Below, piece by piece: positions 6,375 through 7,877 of a stretch of 7,877 nucleotides of DNA. Each line of letters begins with the position of its first letter. Positions within the stretch are counted from its first letter, which is position 1. The notes beneath the pieces were generated by a model. The model did not search any database. It saw nothing but the letters and a program-made list of their open reading frames with translations, and was not told where the DNA came from. Source of the stretch: Zavarzinia sp. (GTDB taxonomy: Bacteria; Pseudomonadota; Alphaproteobacteria; Zavarziniales; Zavarziniaceae); NCBI GenBank assembly GCA_028694545.1, contig JAQVKV010000073.1, forward strand, positions 1 to 7,877. Reading direction: 5' to 3'. The position numbers were made by a program, and so were the translations under genes.

Positions 6375-6790
6375 TAGCCCTGTTCGGCGCCCTTGTGGCA
6401 GGCAAGGCAATCGGACGGGCCGGCGGCGCCGGCACGAGCGAGGCGCTGGGGCGAGAAATCATGCTCGTGGCGCCACCAGCGTTGTTCCGTGATGCGGATC
6501 ACTTCGGGATCGCCCCGTCGGCGGGCGCCCGCCACCAGATAGGCTTCGATGTCGGCGGCGGTCTCGGGAGGCAGGCTGGCGTTCTCGCCGAAATGATCGT
6601 CAAGACCCGCCATCAGGCGGTGCCAGGCGCCCGCCGGCAGCAGGGCGGGCTGGAACGCCATGTGACACTCCCCGCATTCCTTGGCTGTCGCGCCATGGCG
6701 GACCGGCGGCATGTAATCGTCGTCGGCGAGCACGGGGCTCGTAATGCCGAGGGTGGCAAGGATGGCGGCAAGCGCCAAGGGTCGGAACAT
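6359..6790 (-). CDS. dhc: DHC-type diheme cytochrome c
   Basis: This 143-residue periplasmic electron carrier has a signal peptide at residues 1-22 (MFRPLALAAILATLG, cleavage after PVLA). The mature protein has two haem c sites, CGECH (39-43) and CLACH (128-132). Extra histidines (His57, His66, His108, His110) could be the second axial ligands for bis-His haems, as in Rhodobacter sphaeroides DHC. Size, motif spacing and position next to an SHP homologue identify the DHC family, whose known role is to pass electrons to SHP. ATG 6790 was chosen because GGGG lies 7 nt upstream; ATG 6796 would overlap the SHP stop as ATGA but has almost no spacing. The C-terminus (GYYEDD) overlaps the 3' end of the sensor kinase gene on the other strand by 16 bp. 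Confidence 0.9.
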   Translation of the reverse strand: MFRPLALAAILATLGITSPVLADDDYMPPVRHGATAKECGECHMAFQPALLPAGAWHRLMAGLDDHFGENASLPPETAADIEAYLVAGARRRGDPEVIRITEQRWWRHEHDFSPQRLARAGAAGPSDCLACHKGAEQGYYEDD

Positions 6791-6792
6791 GA

Positions 6793-7233
6793 TCATTCCC
6801 CGGACAGATAGGTGATGAAGTCGCCCTTCTCGAGCGGCGTGCAGGCGCGGCCGAGCACATTGGGGCAATCCCGGCCGAAGCGCTTCTCGACGTCCGCCGT
6901 GTCGGTGAAGCGGTCCGGATTGGCAGAAACCGCCATCGGCAGGATGTCGCGCCCGGTCCGGTAATGGCGGCCCATGGCGCGCGGGTCCGGGGTATGGCAG
7001 GTGGCGCAGGCCGGGGTCTCCGGTTTGCCGCCGGCATGCGGGCCCATGAAGAGGGCGCGGCCGCGCTCGGCCGAGAAGCCGGGGAAATCGGCCCCCGCCT
7101 CGGCGGCATAGCGGGCGAGCAGGTCGGCGCGGGCGTCGTCGCCGCCGGCGGCATGGGCGCCTGAAGGCATGAGAGGGGCGGTGGCGAGGACGAGAAGGGC
7201 GGCGCCAAGGCCGGACAGGAGAAGACGGGTCAT
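6793..7233 (-). CDS. shp: SHP-like monoheme cytochrome c (DUF1924)
   Basis: This is a 146-residue periplasmic cytochrome. Residues 1-28 are a signal peptide (cleavage after GAHA). The mature domain follows the sphaeroides haem protein closely: AERGRALF (55-62), GGKPETPACATCH with haem c attached at Cys76/Cys79 and His80 as axial ligand, PDRFTDTADVEK (106-117) and GRDCPNVLGRACTP (120-133), where Cys123 and Cys131 should form the SHP disulfide. SHP has a high-spin haem whose sixth ligand, an Asn, leaves on reduction so that oxygen or NO can bind. In this protein the residue aligned to that Asn is Asp122 (codon 6868-6870). The gene starts in an ATGA overlap with cytochrome b and ends 2 nt before DHC, so all three are one operon. 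Physiological function is unsettled for the whole family. Confidence 0.92.
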   Translation of the reverse strand: MTRLLLSGLGAALLVLATAPLMPSGAHAAGGDDARADLLARYAAEAGADFPGFSAERGRALFMGPHAGGKPETPACATCHTPDPRAMGRHYRTGRDILPMAVSANPDRFTDTADVEKRFGRDCPNVLGRACTPLEKGDFITYLSGE

Positions 7234-7763
7234 GGGGTCACGATCTCCGGATGGGACGGGCGCACGGCCCGTTTCAGGCCGGCGAGCAGGAAGACGAGGG
7301 CGCCGTGGAACAGCGCGAGGAACAGGGCAAGTTCGCCCAGTGCCTCGTGCAGGTCCTCGACGCGGGGCAGATAGTCGGCGATGGCCCCGCTCGACGCGGC
7401 AAGCGCGGTTCCGGCAAGCACGGCGACACCGACGAAACCATGCAGCGGGCTACGCGCGGCCAATGTTTTCGATGGCGCGAACGGCAGCCGCCCGAGCCAG
7501 GCCGCCAGCGCCGAGAGCGAGGGGCGGGGCAGGCGCAGCACGCTGCCCCTGGGCGCCGCAAGTGCCATCAGCAGGCGGAAGCCGAGTGCCCCGAGCACGG
7601 CATAGCCGGCGACGACATGGATGCCATAGGCATCTTCGCCCCCGGTCAGATAGGCGGTGAGGAAGGCGCCGCTCATCAGGGCATGGAACAGGCGCAGCAG
7701 CCGCAGCTGGCCGGGGCTGGGCGGACGCCGGACGGTGGTGGCCGGCCGCGCGTCAGTCGTCAT
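7230..7763 (-). CDS. Cytochrome b561-type membrane protein (Ni/Fe-hydrogenase cyt b-like), partner of SHP/DHC
   Basis: This 177-residue membrane protein has four hydrophobic stretches (about 23-42, 49-70, 107-128, 141-163). Its histidines sit as expected for a two-haem cytochrome b of the b561/hydrogenase cyt b family: His27 (RLFHALM), His49 (HVVAGY), His108 (LHGFVG) and His139/His153 (LHEALG, LFHGAL). It should take electrons from the quinol pool and hand them to the periplasmic cytochromes encoded next, DHC and then SHP. ATG 7763 was chosen because GGAGG (7769-7773) lies 5 nt upstream; longer in-frame starts at 7775 and 7808 lack this. Its first 11 bp overlap the preceding gene and its stop overlaps the SHP start in ATGA, so translation is tightly coupled. 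Confidence 0.88.
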   Translation of the reverse strand: MTTDARPATTVRRPPSPGQLRLLRLFHALMSGAFLTAYLTGGEDAYGIHVVAGYAVLGALGFRLLMALAAPRGSVLRLPRPSLSALAAWLGRLPFAPSKTLAARSPLHGFVGVAVLAGTALAASSGAIADYLPRVEDLHEALGELALFLALFHGALVFLLAGLKRAVRPSHPEIVTP

Positions 7764-7877
7764 GATCGCCTCCATCGGCGACGATTTCGGCAAGGGAGGC
7801 GGGGCCATAGCGCAGGGCCTGATAGGTCGCCCCCGAGGCCAGCACCAGGGCGGCGACCAGCAAGCCCTCGAGAACCA
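7753..7877 (-). CDS. C-terminal end of an unidentified membrane protein (partial), upstream in the cytochrome operon
   Basis: An open frame enters from the right edge and ends at TGA 7755-7753. The visible 40 residues contain one hydrophobic helix (LLVAALVLASGATYQALRYG) and an acidic tail (DGGDHDD). It runs straight into the cytochrome b gene, overlapping by 11 bp with that gene's ribosome site inside it. This supports it as a real gene of the same operon and implies the operon promoter lies beyond the window. I do not recognise the family from this fragment. Confidence 0.6.
   Translation of the reverse strand, partial: VLEGLLVAALVLASGATYQALRYGPASLAEIVADGGDHDD

Noticed and set aside
6791..6868. 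Longer N-terminus for the diheme cytochrome (start at 6868)
   Set aside because: It would add 26 residues ahead of an obvious signal peptide and overlap SHP by 76 bp. ATG 6790 has a well-spaced GGGG.
7764..7808. Longer N-terminus for cytochrome b (start at 7808 or 7775)
   Set aside because: GGAGG at 7769-7773 points to ATG 7763, and the extra residues (APPPLPKSSP) are not family-like.
1..7877. Mobile element, phage, CRISPR or toxin-antitoxin content
   Set aside because: No transposase, integrase, terminal repeats, spacer array or toxin-antitoxin pair was seen. Base composition by eye is even across the window.

Overview
The window is GC-rich with dense, mostly overlapping genes. The reading frames look like those of a free-living Alphaproteobacterium: a dehalogenase close to the sphingomonad enzyme LinB, a PhoP/FeuP-like regulator pair, and an SHP-type cytochrome c. 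This placement rests on protein resemblance only. No RNA gene, insertion sequence, CRISPR array, integrase or attachment site was seen. No stretch longer than about 115 bases lacks a gene.

Layout. Positions 1-140 hold the 3' end of a plus-strand HxlR-type regulator. A perfect 13-bp hairpin (160-192) separates it from a convergent minus-strand pair, a TetR-family repressor (1087-1701) followed by a LinB-like haloalkane dehalogenase (201-1097). The pair overlaps by 11 bp. A near-perfect 22-bp palindrome sits just before the repressor start, next to a consensus -35 element. A 720-residue minus-strand protein (1781-3943) fuses a PepSY-type membrane domain to a cytosolic flavodoxin plus FAD/NADPH reductase. 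A 114-bp divergent promoter region (3944-4057) separates it from a plus-strand operon: a secreted PepSY protein (4058-4366), an OmpR/PhoP-type response regulator (4369-5028) and a PhoQ/FeuQ-like sensor kinase (5025-6374). The kinase runs 16 bp into the 3' end of a convergent minus-strand operon. In transcription order that operon is an unidentified membrane protein (partial, 7753-7877), a cytochrome b561-type protein (7230-7763), an SHP/DUF1924 monoheme cytochrome c (6793-7233) and a diheme cytochrome c, DHC (6359-6790).

How the parts may work together. The trio cytochrome b, SHP and DHC is a recognised combination: membrane cytochrome b passes electrons to DHC, which reduces SHP, a periplasmic cytochrome that binds oxygen and NO. 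Beside it lies a membrane flavoprotein reductase that could move NADPH electrons to the periplasm. A two-component system with its own periplasmic PepSY partner sits between them. I infer a regulated redox module of about 6 kb (1781-7877), in which the kinase and PepSY protein sense an envelope signal and the regulator acts at 3944-4057 and perhaps on the cytochrome operon, whose promoter is outside the window. The dehalogenase and repressor look like a separate, substrate-inducible unit.

The most notable details are an Asp in the SHP homologue where the reference SHP has its unusual axial Asn ligand, two pairs of hexamers at 11-bp spacing in the divergent promoter, a kinase H-box with Asn in place of the usual Pro, and altered tunnel-mouth residues in the LinB-like enzyme.
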